Positions 36,767 through 46,189 of a stretch of DNA of 64,000 bases are shown here, piece by piece; position 1 is the first letter of the stretch, and each line of letters begins with the position of its first letter. Source of the DNA: Armatimonadota bacterium. Lineage in GTDB: Bacteria > Armatimonadota > DTGP01 > JAKQQT01. The notes beneath the pieces were generated by a model. It made no database searches. It saw only the letters and a program-made list of their open reading frames with translations, and was not told the DNA's origin. The stretch lies in assembly GCA_036504095.1 (NCBI GenBank), contig DASXVS010000016.1, positions 1 to 64,000 on the forward strand, written 5' to 3'. A program made the translations under genes and the position numbers.

Positions 36767-37116
36767 AAATTCAGGCCTCCTGCTGCCATTGGTCCCAGGG
36801 GAATCGGAAGAACTATCCAGCGCTTCATGAGTCGCGATTCAGGCTAGCGCACATATTCTCCAGAAGAGAGTCAAGGGACCGGGACGTGAGGGCTCGAGTC
36901 CTTGCTCAAGGATATGACGACGAGACAACGCGCCGGCACGTCGCAAGCCAGTCGAATGACAGCGGGAGCTGTTCTGCGTTCCGGCGGTGCCGGCCGCCCG
37001 TCTGCAACTCCGCGGCCGGCGGATGCTTCAGGGGCAGGTAGTCTGAGCTTCCCGCCCCTGAAGCAATCCCGCGCGTCCAGTCATGCGGCTCAGATGTGCC
37101 GCGCGCTTCGGCGGAA
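36767..37116. other. Intergenic region with a long hairpin
   Basis: The 350 bases lie between the DUF2961 remnant and the dockerin protein, both on the minus strand. A perfect 11-bp inverted repeat, GCTTCAGGGGC at 37,025-37,035 and GCCCCTGAAGC at 37,054-37,064, has an 18-base loop. It stands about 55 bases past the stop of the upstream operon but lacks a T run, so it may be a 3' stabilising or attenuating hairpin. Nothing else is evident. Confidence 0.5.
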
Positions 37117-39198
37117 TTACGGACCGTCCGCGATGCTGTCCAGCTTGTAGATGCTGCGGAGGATGCGCAGGCAGTCATCTACTCCGATGATTCCATCGCC
37201 ACCCGGCCACGCGGCCAGCGATGAAGGAGCCACGTCGCACGACGCCACCTGGGTTGCCGTTACGATCCCGTCCGAAAGCCCGCCAATCCCATGGATGGCG
37301 CCGATTACGTCGCTGAGATCGACTGCCCCGTCTCCGTTCCAGTCGCCGTAAACGGTTGGGACCTGATCCCTTGCGTCGTCGGTCAGAATCGGGTCATTGG
37401 GGCTGGAGGTCTCATCGTCCAACGGCTCGAACAGAGTGGGTGAGGCGGCTATCGGTATCGTGATGTGCCCGGTCGCCTGCCCTTTTGGATCATCGGGATC
37501 GATCAGCGAAGCGTCGAAGACGAACGCCGGCTGCAGGAATCCCTGCGCAACCCCCTCGGGCCGCTCATAATAGCCGAACGCGATATTTGTCACGATCATC
37601 CTCGAGTTCCCGGCCAGGGACGCCGCGATTCGCTCGAATTGCGGCAGTATCATTTCGTAGGGTTGCACTTGGGCAACGACTCCCGCGATCATCTGAGTGC
37701 CTCTCCACAAAGCGTGGTGCCCTGTGACCACGCCTGAGTTGTCAACGTGGACCTGGATCCCGCTGTTCGCGCCGAGGAGGGGAACGGGCGTAGGTGAGAA
37801 GTCAGTGGGAATCTGTCGGGGAAACGTGACGATCGTCTCGTCCTGCGTCTGGTTGTCCAGGCGGTTCGCCGAAGTGTCAAAGCCCTGGTTGAACAAGTGG
37901 GAGAAGATGGGCGGGCCGAACTGCGACGAATCAAACCCGCCAATGCTGTTGAGGAACGTCAATGCCAATTGCAGCGCCGCGCCGTCGGCGATGGGGCTCG
38001 CCTCGCCCGGCTTTTCGCTCAAGTAGCGGTCCATATGCCCGAAGAACTCCGCTCCCATCGTATCCTGTGCGAGGAGCATCATATTCGCGGCATCCGTCGC
38101 CTGGAAGCCGCGGACTTGGGATTGGATCGCCGGAAGTTTTAGTCCCAAGGCCTGAGCTCGTCTTGAGATGAGGTCAGAATTGAGGTTCGTGGGCAGCACC
38201 TGGAAGAGCGGAACGGCTTGCGGAACGTTGGTGGGAGGGCTCGCCTGGTACGTGATGCTGGCGGGGGTGCCCTGTGGCGCAACGGTGGATGGTGGGTCCA
38301 GCGGTTCCTGCATCATCGCCGGATCCACGGCGGGCAGGTAGACGTGTCGTGCTCCCGTTTCCTGTTGGAGTTCGGGATTGAAGAACGAAACAACGAAGTC
38401 ATACACAGGCGTATAGAAGCGCTGTGGCTGACCGCCCGCACGCGAGTAGTATCCAAAGCGGATTTCCGTAATGTTCGCATCATCGGGCGAGTTCCCCAGT
38501 TCACGGGTCAACTGGGCGATCAGGCTGTTCTGCACGGCGCTGTACGGTAGTATCTGCTGGGTCGGCGTCTCGACCATCACCTTTCGCCACTGTGCGATGC
38601 TTCCCGTGACGCTGCCGTCGTTCGCGACATGCACCTCTGCCTGGTCTCCCGGTCCTATTACCAGGATTCCAGCCAAGGTGCGGGAGAACCGGACGATGGT
38701 CTCGTCCTGCGTTTCCGGGGTTATCCCGCCGGTGTCAAGGTCCTGGCCCTGATGGATCAGGTGCTTGATGTCGGTGATCGCCGCCTCACGGGCCTGCAAC
38801 AGACCCGGGTGCGTGTTCACGAAGTCTTGCGCGATCCGCGTCGCCTCGGTATCGGCGATGGGCGGAATCGCGCCGGGCGTTTCCGCCGCCATCAGGCTGG
38901 TAGCGTATATATCCGTTCCGAACTGGTCGCGATACAGGGTTGTGGTGAAGCCGCTGGCCGGACTGGACCACTGAACACCAACGCCTGATGGCGTCTTGAC
39001 CCGCTGGAATGTCGATGTCTGTCCCAGTTCAGCCCCGCGCCGCAATACCATGTCGACCGACAGGGGGTTGTTGGCGACCATGATGACCGCAGCCGTCGTG
39101 GGAGCCGCAGGAGGGTCGGCCAGGAAGTGAATTCCGGACCCCGAAGCGGCCCCGGCGAGTGCACCGCACAGAAGCAGCGATAGAATCTGGTTTCTCAT
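37117..39198 (-). CDS. Secreted propeptide-like protein with dockerin-type C-terminus
   Basis: A protein of 693 residues from the ATG at 39,196-39,198 (AGGAG 8 bases upstream), with a signal peptide (MRNQILSLLLCGALAGAASG). Two similar halves, about 95-250 and 400-560, each contain a helix with a QDFVNTH/LTFLNS-type motif, the shared QDETIV, then EVHVANDGSVTG or QVHVDNSGVVTG and a WR. This resembles PepSY/FTP-type inhibitory propeptides. The C-terminus has two calcium-binding-like segments, GDWNGDGAVDLSDVIGAI and GGDGIIGVDDCLRILRSI, that look like a type I dockerin. It is the last of three secreted-protein genes spaced 12 and 10 bases apart, so it may anchor or restrain the two DUF6345-like proteins. 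Confidence 0.7.
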   Translation of the reverse strand: MRNQILSLLLCGALAGAASGSGIHFLADPPAAPTTAAVIMVANNPLSVDMVLRRGAELGQTSTFQRVKTPSGVGVQWSSPASGFTTTLYRDQFGTDIYATSLMAAETPGAIPPIADTEATRIAQDFVNTHPGLLQAREAAITDIKHLIHQGQDLDTGGITPETQDETIVRFSRTLAGILVIGPGDQAEVHVANDGSVTGSIAQWRKVMVETPTQQILPYSAVQNSLIAQLTRELGNSPDDANITEIRFGYYSRAGGQPQRFYTPVYDFVVSFFNPELQQETGARHVYLPAVDPAMMQEPLDPPSTVAPQGTPASITYQASPPTNVPQAVPLFQVLPTNLNSDLISRRAQALGLKLPAIQSQVRGFQATDAANMMLLAQDTMGAEFFGHMDRYLSEKPGEASPIADGAALQLALTFLNSIGGFDSSQFGPPIFSHLFNQGFDTSANRLDNQTQDETIVTFPRQIPTDFSPTPVPLLGANSGIQVHVDNSGVVTGHHALWRGTQMIAGVVAQVQPYEMILPQFERIAASLAGNSRMIVTNIAFGYYERPEGVAQGFLQPAFVFDASLIDPDDPKGQATGHITIPIAASPTLFEPLDDETSSPNDPILTDDARDQVPTVYGDWNGDGAVDLSDVIGAIHGIGGLSDGIVTATQVASCDVAPSSLAAWPGGDGIIGVDDCLRILRSIYKLDSIADGP

Positions 39199-39208
39199 GG
39201 GAATTCTC

Positions 39209-40003
39209 CTAGTGGATCCAGGACCACGCACGGTAAGTGTGCGGGCCGAGAGGAGACATGCCCCAGTTGAACCGCTCGTTCTCCCGGCGGTTCACCGCAT
39301 CGCCGGCGTCCACGCCGTACGCCATCACAACTGCGGTCTCATGGCCCCAATCGTGGGCTGCAAACCACGCCTGCTTCACCGTGAAGAACGGCATGGTGCC
39401 GTAGAAGGCGTAGTTTCCGCCGCGGCCGGGGTTGTCGTACAGCTCGCCGTCGCCGCCCGCAATCATATGGAGGCCGGGGGTGACTCCGTCCCAATGTGCC
39501 AGGTCGGTCAGTTCCAGGCTGTGGCAGGACACCATGCTCAGGATGCGCATGCTGTTGGCGCCGATCGCCCACCACTGGTTGAGGGTGCCCGGGTTTCGGG
39601 TCCAAGCTCTGCAAGTGGACACGCCGTCGATCGTATGCGTAACGCCGGTGGTGATTCGGAACTTGTCCGCATCGGAACCACCATGCGATTCCAGGAATAC
39701 CAGGTTGGCAGTATCGTCGTAGATGCACGCCTTGCCGCCCGGCACCGAACAGCTCACCAGGTCGTCCGGCCAGAAGGCGGAGTTACCATAGACAAACCGT
39801 CTTGTGTACCCGAAACCCTGCATAACGCCCATCCAGCCGGTGGCGTTGCCACTGGCGTTGGGGAGAGTTGGGTTACCGCACGCGTCCGTGGTGCAATACT
39901 CCGCCGCCACCGTAGTGCCGCGCGCGGTGAATGGCGCCGACAGGACGGCTGCGGCGAAGCTCCAACGAAGGACCGCTGCGAACGTGCCATATCTCATTTT
40001 CAC
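39209..40003 (-). CDS. Secreted DUF6345-like protein with caspase-like His/Cys pattern (paralogue B)
   Basis: A protein of 264 residues starting at GTG (AGGAGG 8 bases upstream), with a signal peptide ending near TARGTT. The core has LVFLESHGGSDADKF with H107, QWWAIGANSMRILSMVSCHS with C160, and then DGVTPGLHMIAGGDG. A beta strand ending in HGG and a later strand ending in SC is the arrangement of caspase-fold (clan CD) catalytic dyads, and DUF6345 proteins share it. Extra cysteines in the first third may form disulfides. It is a close paralogue of the gene immediately upstream and lies in one operon with it and the propeptide-like protein. Protease activity is an inference. Confidence 0.6.
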   Translation of the reverse strand: MKMRYGTFAAVLRWSFAAAVLSAPFTARGTTVAAEYCTTDACGNPTLPNASGNATGWMGVMQGFGYTRRFVYGNSAFWPDDLVSCSVPGGKACIYDDTANLVFLESHGGSDADKFRITTGVTHTIDGVSTCRAWTRNPGTLNQWWAIGANSMRILSMVSCHSLELTDLAHWDGVTPGLHMIAGGDGELYDNPGRGGNYAFYGTMPFFTVKQAWFAAHDWGHETAVVMAYGVDAGDAVNRRENERFNWGMSPLGPHTYRAWSWIH

Positions 40004-40015
40004 GGTGGGATCCTC

Positions 40016-40792
40016 CTATCTCACCCAGGCCCACCAGCGGTAGGTACGCGTTCCGAGGCGCGACATGCTGGAACCGAAACGCTCGTTGTTCAGGCGGCTC
40101 AACGCGTCTCCCGAGTTAACGCCGTAGGCGAGAACCACGGGACGCTCGCGGCTGTCCGGCGAAGCCATGAACCACGCCTGCTTCACAGAAATGCCCGGAA
40201 AGTTACCCCAGAGCGCCCAGGCACGGCCGCGACCGGCGTTGTCATACATCAGGCCGTCACCGCCTGTGATCATGTGAAGCCCCGCCGCCACGGGGTCCCA
40301 ATGCGGGATGTCGGACAACTGAAGGGAATGGCAGGATACCATGCCGAGGATGCGAAGGTCCTTGTTGCCAAGTATCCACCACTGGTGGCCTCCGCTGTTG
40401 GTCCAGGACAGGTGGCCTGCGTCGCCGTCCACTACGTTGTCGTGGCCGGCCGACATGACGAAGGCGTTGGGGTTAGATCCTCCGTGCGTGCTGAAGAAGT
40501 AGATGTTTGCGTTGTCCGCGTACCACTGGTCCCAGGAACCGGAAACGTTCGGATCGACGGTATCGCCTTTCCAGAAATTGCTGTTGCCGGACAGGAACTT
40601 GCCGGCGTGGCCGAAGGCGGACATCGTATAGTAGAAGTCGGAGGCATTACTGCCGGTGTTGGGGAGAAATGGGTCGCCGTTAGTGTCCCAGTTTGCCCAC
40701 TCGGCGCCCACTGTGCCGCATTGTGCGGGTCGGCACACTGTGAAAAATGCCGCGCCGGCCAGAACGAGGGCCGGCCATCTGGTTATACGCAC
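40016..40792 (-). CDS. Secreted DUF6345-like protein with caspase-like His/Cys pattern (paralogue A)
   Basis: A protein of 258 residues starting at GTG behind AAAGGAGG, with a signal peptide ending near CRPAQC. The motifs parallel those of paralogue B: IYFFSTHGGSNPNAF with H103, ILGNKDLRILGMVSCHSLQL with C154, and HMITGGDGLMYDN. C-terminal Arg/Trp residues (TYRWWAWVR) are also shared. It is the first gene of the operon, so its upstream gap holds the promoter. Substrate and activity are unknown. Confidence 0.6.
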   Translation of the reverse strand: MRITRWPALVLAGAAFFTVCRPAQCGTVGAEWANWDTNGDPFLPNTGSNASDFYYTMSAFGHAGKFLSGNSNFWKGDTVDPNVSGSWDQWYADNANIYFFSTHGGSNPNAFVMSAGHDNVVDGDAGHLSWTNSGGHQWWILGNKDLRILGMVSCHSLQLSDIPHWDPVAAGLHMITGGDGLMYDNAGRGRAWALWGNFPGISVKQAWFMASPDSRERPVVLAYGVNSGDALSRLNNERFGSSMSRLGTRTYRWWAWVR

Positions 40793-41327
40793 CTCGCGAA
40801 CCTCCTTTCGAGTACTGCTCTCCGAGTTTCATGGCAGAGCATCACTGTCCAGACGTGAGACGTTTGTGGGAAAAGTGCTAAATAACCATCTATTCCACGC
40901 TAACGCCCTCCCGACGGAATTGAGCCGGATGGCTGGAACGCGGCTTATAGTCACAAGCGCCGCGATGGCAGGCTGCCGGTTCATCTTCAGCCGGTGCTGA
41001 CCTGAAGTTATAGCACATATAAGCAAATGAAACCCATAGTGTTTAGCTTAAGGTCGACAGTGTCTGAATCAGTGAAAGCTCGAAGGAAGTGATACGCAGG
41101 AAAACAGACTCCTCTCGTTGTTCCGAGTCGAGCAAAGGAGCTGCGGGCGATGTAATACGGCGTAATCGTCACCATACCGCCGCAAGTCACCCGGTCATCA
41201 ACCGGTAACCGACAGGGCACGAACTAACCTTACTCAACGTGCTCTTTGAGCGCATCGGAGGTCGTTCAATGGCTTTGATACGGATGGCTTGCTTCACAGA
41301 CCGCAGGAGATGGCCCGGTTGCTTCGG
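40793..41327. other. 535-base intergenic region
   Basis: The gap separates the DUF6345-like operon from the kinase gene, both on the minus strand. It is less GC-rich than the coding regions (about 40,850-41,060 in particular), and has AAAGGAGG at its left end for the GTG of paralogue A. It should hold that operon's promoter and the end of the kinase transcript. The short open frames lack family resemblance, and I see no tRNA-like fold or perfect hairpin. Confidence 0.5.
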
Positions 41328-41969
41328 TTAGGCGACTAGACGAATGATGCGATCAGCCGAGTGGGCTCTGGCACGGACCATTTCTGCGTTGGGGATATCT
41401 GTTTCCTCCATCTTGGCCACAGCCTGCTCCAGTGTGCGGCCACCGGCAATATGCCGTTCCAGCAACCGCTCTCGCATGCGCCCGTCATCCACTTCCACAT
41501 ACCACACTTCATTGAGGAGAGGACGAATGTCCGACCATCTACCGGTGTCAAGGAGGAGGTAGTTACCTTCTACAACGAGGACCCGGTGATTGGGCCGGAT
41601 GGAGATAGCGCCGGACACGGCGGCGTGTAAAACCCTGCTGTATTCCGGGCACAGAACGGTGGATCGCGTCTCGCGGCGCAGACGCCGCAGGAGTTGACCG
41701 AAGGCTTCTGGGTCAAACGTCTCCGGAACCCCCTTCAGATGCCGGATGCCGCGAGATTCCAGGATGTCATTCGGTAGGTGGAATCCATCCATCGGAACAA
41801 CGGCGGCGATCTCGGCTCCAGCAATGTGGTTCACCTCGCGCGCCAGGGATAATGCGAGAGTGCTCTTTCCGGCGGCCGGACACCCGGTAATCCCCACAAG
41901 GTGCCGTTCGTCAGCCGGCTGTAATGCGAGCCCGTTCAATAGACCGGTCGCCAGATCGGTGGTGGTCAC
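41328..41969 (-). CDS. Nucleoside/sugar kinase of the uridine-kinase-like P-loop family
   Basis: A protein of 213 residues starting from GTG at 41,967-41,969, which has GGAAAGG upstream; the frame stays open further upstream, but that part is not kinase-like. Walker A is GCPAAGKST in VGITGCPAAGKSTLALSL, followed by the family motif PMDGFHLPNDIL, a RGIRHLKGVPETFDPEAF loop, VLVVEGNYLLLD and a lid with RMRERLLERHIAGGRT. These match the nucleoside/nucleotide kinase family that includes the fructose kinase FrcK. It phosphorylates a small metabolite in the cytoplasm. With ribose-type transporter remnants 5 kb away, a sugar substrate is plausible but unproven. Confidence 0.8.
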   Translation of the reverse strand: MTTTDLATGLLNGLALQPADERHLVGITGCPAAGKSTLALSLAREVNHIAGAEIAAVVPMDGFHLPNDILESRGIRHLKGVPETFDPEAFGQLLRRLRRETRSTVLCPEYSRVLHAAVSGAISIRPNHRVLVVEGNYLLLDTGRWSDIRPLLNEVWYVEVDDGRMRERLLERHIAGGRTLEQAVAKMEETDIPNAEMVRARAHSADRIIRLVA

Positions 41970-42107
41970 AGCATTCCCTTTCCTTCCCGAGCTGATATGG
42001 GACAGTAGTGCGACAGTGTTGCTGCAAATTGGGATTGCGGTCTGCCCGGTAGCGCCAGGTGGCAGGCCCGGGTGTATCCTTTCGGTTATCGAGACCAAGA
42101 AAGGAGC

Positions 42108-42857
42108 AGTACACCCGTAGCCTACCGAGAGGATTTTAGCCTGCCAGAGGGGTTTCTGGAACAGATTTGTGAACAAGGATTGGACGGGATTGGCGAAGCG
42201 ATTCGGATCGTGGTGAACGCGGCGATGCAAGCTGAGCGCGAGCGGCATGTGAATGCCGGTCTGTAAGAGCGTCACGCGGGCCGGGTGGGTCACGCGAACG
42301 GCTACAAGCCGAAGACGGTTCAGACCCGGGTGGGTGAAGTAACGTTCTCCGTGCCGCAGGTCCGGGAGGGCGGCTTCTACCCATAGGCTCTTGAGAAAGG
42401 ACTGCGGTCGGAGCGTGCGTTGAAGCTGGCGCTGGCGGAGATGTATGTGCAGGGAGTTTCCACGCGTAAGGTGGCGAGGATCACCGAGGAGTTGTGCGGA
42501 GTCGAAGTTACCAGCACGCAGAACCTGTACTGAGCGAAGCCGAAGTGTGACCCGAGCCGCAGCAGAACTGGATTCCGCGCTTTCGGCGTGGCGAGACCGA
42601 CCCTTGGGGACGTCTGTGTACCTGTTCCTGGACGCCCGGTATGAGAAGGTGCGCCGCAACGGCAGTGTGCAGGACGCCACTGTGCTGATTGCGGTAGGCG
42701 TGGACAACTCAGGCTACCGCCAGGTACTGGGTGTTTCGGTATCCTTGAGTGAGCACGAAGTGCATTGGCGGGATTTCCTGCTGTCCCTGGCGGAACGCGG
42801 GCTTGCCGGTGTTCAACTCGTGATCAGCGACGACCACGCCGGCCTCAAGGCGGTCAG
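42108..42857 (+). pseudogene. IS256-family (Mutator) transposase, multiply broken
   Basis: The translation follows IS256-type transposases: YREDFSLPEGFLEQICEQGL, IRIVVNAAMQAERERH, HANGYKPKTVQTRVGEVTFS, LALAEMYVQGVSTRKVA, LFLDARYEKVR and QLVISDDHAGLKAVR. It is dead: the start is AGT ACA CCC rather than ATG, in-frame stops occur at 42,264 (TAA) and 42,384 (TAG), and about 25 extra bases near 42,522-42,547 bring a TGA and a frameshift. The gene stops after the second catalytic Asp region, where copy 2 of the 283-bp repeat begins. AAAGGAG just upstream is the old ribosome-binding site. The C-terminal third and right end are missing. Confidence 0.85.
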
Positions 42858-43129
42858 AACCATGCGGGCGGTGCGGTTCATATCGGCGCTCCTTATGCCG
42901 GCTGGGAGCCGGACCTGCGTAATGCGTTCGCGAAAGAAGGCGAGTGCCCTGCCTGACTGTAAAACACCAACCGGATTGTAGCAAAGAGGCGGGCAGGATG
43001 CAGTTCCGGTGGCACAGGGTGAGCCGTTGGTGAACCGGTGGCCAATCCGAGGCCGGAGGATCTTTCTGATGCAGTCTCCTCGTCGTGCGGCCGCTGAGGG
43101 GTCGGCTCGATATTGACATTGAGGCGCCC
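42847..43129 (-). repeat. 283-bp repeat, copy 2
   Basis: This matches 34,821-35,103 with about 16 substitutions and no gaps. It contains the start codon and first codons of a beta-helix-like gene (MNRTARMV) in minus orientation, but the coding frame then runs into the IS256 remnant, so there is no gene to express. The shared AAGGCGG at the left edge also belongs to the transposase sequence, which suggests a junction at microhomology. Confidence 0.85.
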
Positions 43130-43210
43130 GCCATCTGCAAGCTAATAAGCGTATCGCCGAATAAAGGAATGTCGGAGGCGGTTCCGAGAATCCCACCAGG
43201 AGAGCACGTT

Positions 43211-46174
43211 GTGAACGACGGCGCCAGGCTCAGCATTATCGTCGGAGGGCCGGGGACAGGAAAGACCCAGACGCTTGTCAATGCCTTTCTCGCGCTTCAG
43301 CCCGAGGAGCAGCGGCGAGCGGTATTGCTCACTGCCACGCCTGCGGCAGCCCGCGAACTCTCTGTCTGGATCCGCGGACTTCAGCCGGATCGGCCGATGC
43401 CCCGCACCGTATCGTTCTCCCAGTTCGCCGGCTCTCTCCTCCGCCTGCTGCGTGGAAACGACGTTCCGAGCCCCCTCGACGAAGCGGAGCGGCGCCTGCT
43501 GCTCGCCCATCTGATCGCAGGAAATCCGGAATCGACGTGGGCGAGGATCGCGGACTCAATAGCGGAAGACGTTGCCGCCGTCATCGGTGTGTTCCAACGG
43601 CACAACCTCGGCCCGGATGACTTGAAAGCCTTCGCCGATTCGGCGGCCCACCAGCGCGAGGACATGGGCCGCCTCGCCGGCATCTACCGGGAATACACCG
43701 ATGCGCTCTCCGCCGCGGCGCTCTACGATTACGACAGCCTCGGCCGCGGCGTCCTGCGATCCCTCGACGATCAGGAGTCCCTGGGCCGCGTCCAGGCCCG
43801 TCACGCCCTCTTCTATGTGGACGAGGCGCAGAATCTGGACCCCTTGCAGGTGGCCCTTCTGGCACGGTCCGCCGGCGCCACCGGTCGGGTCCTCGCCGCC
43901 GTCGATCCATCGCAGCGAACCCAGGCGTATCGCGGCGCCTGCCAGGATGCCGTCGCGGAGCTGGAACGCGCCATGGGCACTCCGGCGGCCTTGCGACGCC
44001 CGGCCGGCGGCGGCGCATTGCCGGCCGTGGCCGTAGATGCGCTCGCGCGCTTCCATAATGCGTACGGTACCCCCGGAGAGCCGGCGGCCGGGTCCGGTGA
44101 GGCCGGAAGCCTCCGGCACATCGTCGCCCGGGATGCCGACGACGAGGCCGACAGGCTCGCAGGTCTTCTCAAAGGCACGATCGATTCCGTGGCGGTCCTG
44201 GTCCGATCTTCGCAAGCCGTGCAGTCGATGACCGAGCGCCTCGCCGCGCGGGGCATTCCGGTCGAGCCCCCGGAAACGGCCGAAGCTTGTCTCGTCCGCC
44301 GCTTCGTGGCGGACGCCCTCCGGATGCTGGCCCACCGGAGCGATGGTAAACACGGCGCAAGCCAACCGCTCTCGGTTGTCGATGAGCACGCCGCCGTGAA
44401 CGCTGCAACGGTCCGCCTCCTCTGCACCACCCGCTCCGACCTCCAGTCACGCGCCCGGGCGGTGGAAGAACAGAAAAGGGCTGACAGCACCGCCTCCTGC
44501 CTTCTGGACCTGCACCTCGAGCCACCCCTCTCCGCCGTGAAGGAATGGCTCACCGCCGCCCGGCTCGAAGATGGGGTCGCCGCGCAGGTGCACCGTCTCT
44601 TCCTTGCCGTCCGCCCGCACGTCGTGCCTGGCCTGAACATCGATGCCATCGTCGGGCGTTATGGCGCCGCGTTAGGTCGGTTGGAACGCTTGCAGACCGT
44701 CCACGCGGCCTGCGGAAACGTGCTGACACCGGGCGATGCCCTGGCCGTCCTCGACACGCTGCTCACGCTGCCGGATGCCCAAGAGAGCCGGGGCGCCGTC
44801 GAAGTGCTTGTCCCGACGTCGGCGTCCGGACGGCGGTGGAGCACTGTGGCGATCGCCGGGCTGAACGACGGGGAGTTTCCCCAGTGGGCCGTTCCGTCTC
44901 CGTTCTTCACCGATGAGACCGTCGCCGAGATGGAAGCCTGGCTGCGTTCGAGGATCCCGGAGGGCGAGCGTGTCGCGTTGGGCCGGTTCGAGCGTGGCGC
45001 CGCAGAAACGATGGCGGAGGAAAGGCGGCTTTTTTACAGCGCCCTGGCTCGGACGAAGGGCGACCTGATTCTCTCGTGCCGCCTGCGCGAAGGCGCCAAC
45101 GATGCCGCTCCGTCCGCGTTCTTTCTGCACTGCCTCCCAGCTGGGATGGCGGTTGCGCCGCGGGACATGGCCGGATCCTGGCAATGTGTGCTTGGCCGCT
45201 CTCTCCCCGATTCCGATGCGGGCCTCGCCTCCTGCGCTGACTGCCTCGTGGCGAGTTGCGCAGGCAGGGTGGGGTCGATCGCCGCGTCGCCCTACGCATT
45301 CGAGGCGCGGCCGGACGATGTCCCGTCCGCCCAAACGGGTCCTCCGGCTCTGACGCCCGATTGGCCGCTGTCGGCCTCGGATATCGAGGCATACTGCGAA
45401 TGCCCCAGAGGCTTCTTCCTCGGACGCATCCTGAAGGTGGTCCAGATCGAGGGCGACGACCTCACGCGCGGGAACCTCTTGCACAGGGCGTTCGAGGCTT
45501 TCCACAAGCTGGCGCGTGTGGACCGCACCCCGGAGGCGCTGCGGGCGTGCTTCCAGTCCGCCTTGCGGGACTCGGAGGCCGAATTCTCAACGAAGGCGGC
45601 GTTCGGATTCCAGAAGCGGCAAACCCTTTCTGCTCTCGACACCTTCCTCGCCAACCCCGCACTTGTCCTCGATTACGAGGTGCTTCAGGCCGAGCGCTCC
45701 ATGCGCTTCACCCTCAAGGACTCCGAGGGCGATGGGCATCCGTTCGTCGGTCGGGTTGACCTTGTGCGGAGTACGGCGGGCGGGGTGGAAGTCGTGGACT
45801 TCAAGGGCAGCGCCGCGAAAGCGGAGAAGGCATGGCTTACCCGCATTCCGTCGGAAACTGAGGATGGACCGCTTCCAAACGGGAAAGATGTGTCTGTTCA
45901 GCTCCCGCTCTACGCCATCGGCCTCGGACGGCAGGCGGATCCCGTGACAGTGGGCGCCATCGTCCTCGAGTACGTTCATCACTCGGGATGCAGGACGGTT
46001 ACGCTCGCAACGGGAGAAGGCGGCGCTCTCACTCCGGAAGGCTTGGCGACGCTCGAGCGACACGTTGCGGATCTGTCCCGCGCCATCAAAAGCGGCACCT
46101 TCCTCGATTCCCCGCGCGACGGTTCGTGCGGCAGGTGGAACGCCGGATGCCCCTGTGAGGCGATTTGCGACTGA
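43211..46174 (+). CDS. AddB-like helicase-nuclease subunit
   Basis: A protein of 987 residues from a GTG at 43,211 with AGGAG 8 bases upstream; an ATG at 43,169 has poor spacing. An N-terminal UvrD-like ATPase has Walker A GGPGTGKT (12-19), HALFYVDEAQNLDPLQ and a helicase-like core. A C-terminal RecB-type nuclease has an early Cys (DIEAYCECPRGF), GRVDLVRS, EVVDFKGS and a final cluster CGRWNAGCPCEAIC. The Cys before the nuclease plus three or more after it are the AddB iron-sulfur arrangement. The AddA-like gene follows 15 bases later. With it, this protein would form a heterodimeric end-resection enzyme for double-strand-break repair or degradation of foreign DNA. Confidence 0.8.
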   Translation: MNDGARLSIIVGGPGTGKTQTLVNAFLALQPEEQRRAVLLTATPAAARELSVWIRGLQPDRPMPRTVSFSQFAGSLLRLLRGNDVPSPLDEAERRLLLAHLIAGNPESTWARIADSIAEDVAAVIGVFQRHNLGPDDLKAFADSAAHQREDMGRLAGIYREYTDALSAAALYDYDSLGRGVLRSLDDQESLGRVQARHALFYVDEAQNLDPLQVALLARSAGATGRVLAAVDPSQRTQAYRGACQDAVAELERAMGTPAALRRPAGGGALPAVAVDALARFHNAYGTPGEPAAGSGEAGSLRHIVARDADDEADRLAGLLKGTIDSVAVLVRSSQAVQSMTERLAARGIPVEPPETAEACLVRRFVADALRMLAHRSDGKHGASQPLSVVDEHAAVNAATVRLLCTTRSDLQSRARAVEEQKRADSTASCLLDLHLEPPLSAVKEWLTAARLEDGVAAQVHRLFLAVRPHVVPGLNIDAIVGRYGAALGRLERLQTVHAACGNVLTPGDALAVLDTLLTLPDAQESRGAVEVLVPTSASGRRWSTVAIAGLNDGEFPQWAVPSPFFTDETVAEMEAWLRSRIPEGERVALGRFERGAAETMAEERRLFYSALARTKGDLILSCRLREGANDAAPSAFFLHCLPAGMAVAPRDMAGSWQCVLGRSLPDSDAGLASCADCLVASCAGRVGSIAASPYAFEARPDDVPSAQTGPPALTPDWPLSASDIEAYCECPRGFFLGRILKVVQIEGDDLTRGNLLHRAFEAFHKLARVDRTPEALRACFQSALRDSEAEFSTKAAFGFQKRQTLSALDTFLANPALVLDYEVLQAERSMRFTLKDSEGDGHPFVGRVDLVRSTAGGVEVVDFKGSAAKAEKAWLTRIPSETEDGPLPNGKDVSVQLPLYAIGLGRQADPVTVGAIVLEYVHHSGCRTVTLATGEGGALTPEGLATLERHVADLSRAIKSGTFLDSPRDGSCGRWNAGCPCEAICD

Positions 46175-46189
46175 CGAAGGAGAACGACG

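Noticed and set aside
41970-42707. N-terminal extension of the kinase ORF to 459 codons
   Set aside because: The extension is antisense to the IS256 transposase remnant; kinase homology begins at the GTG at 41,969.
43085-43210. Earlier starts for the AddB-like gene (43,085 or 43,169)
   Set aside because: The first lies inside the 283-bp repeat and the second has a ribosome-binding site too close; GTG at 43,211 is best spaced and directly precedes the Walker A.
42709-43281. Minus-strand ORF of 190 codons across repeat copy 2
   Set aside because: It is stitched from antisense helicase sequence, the repeat and antisense transposase; no native protein.
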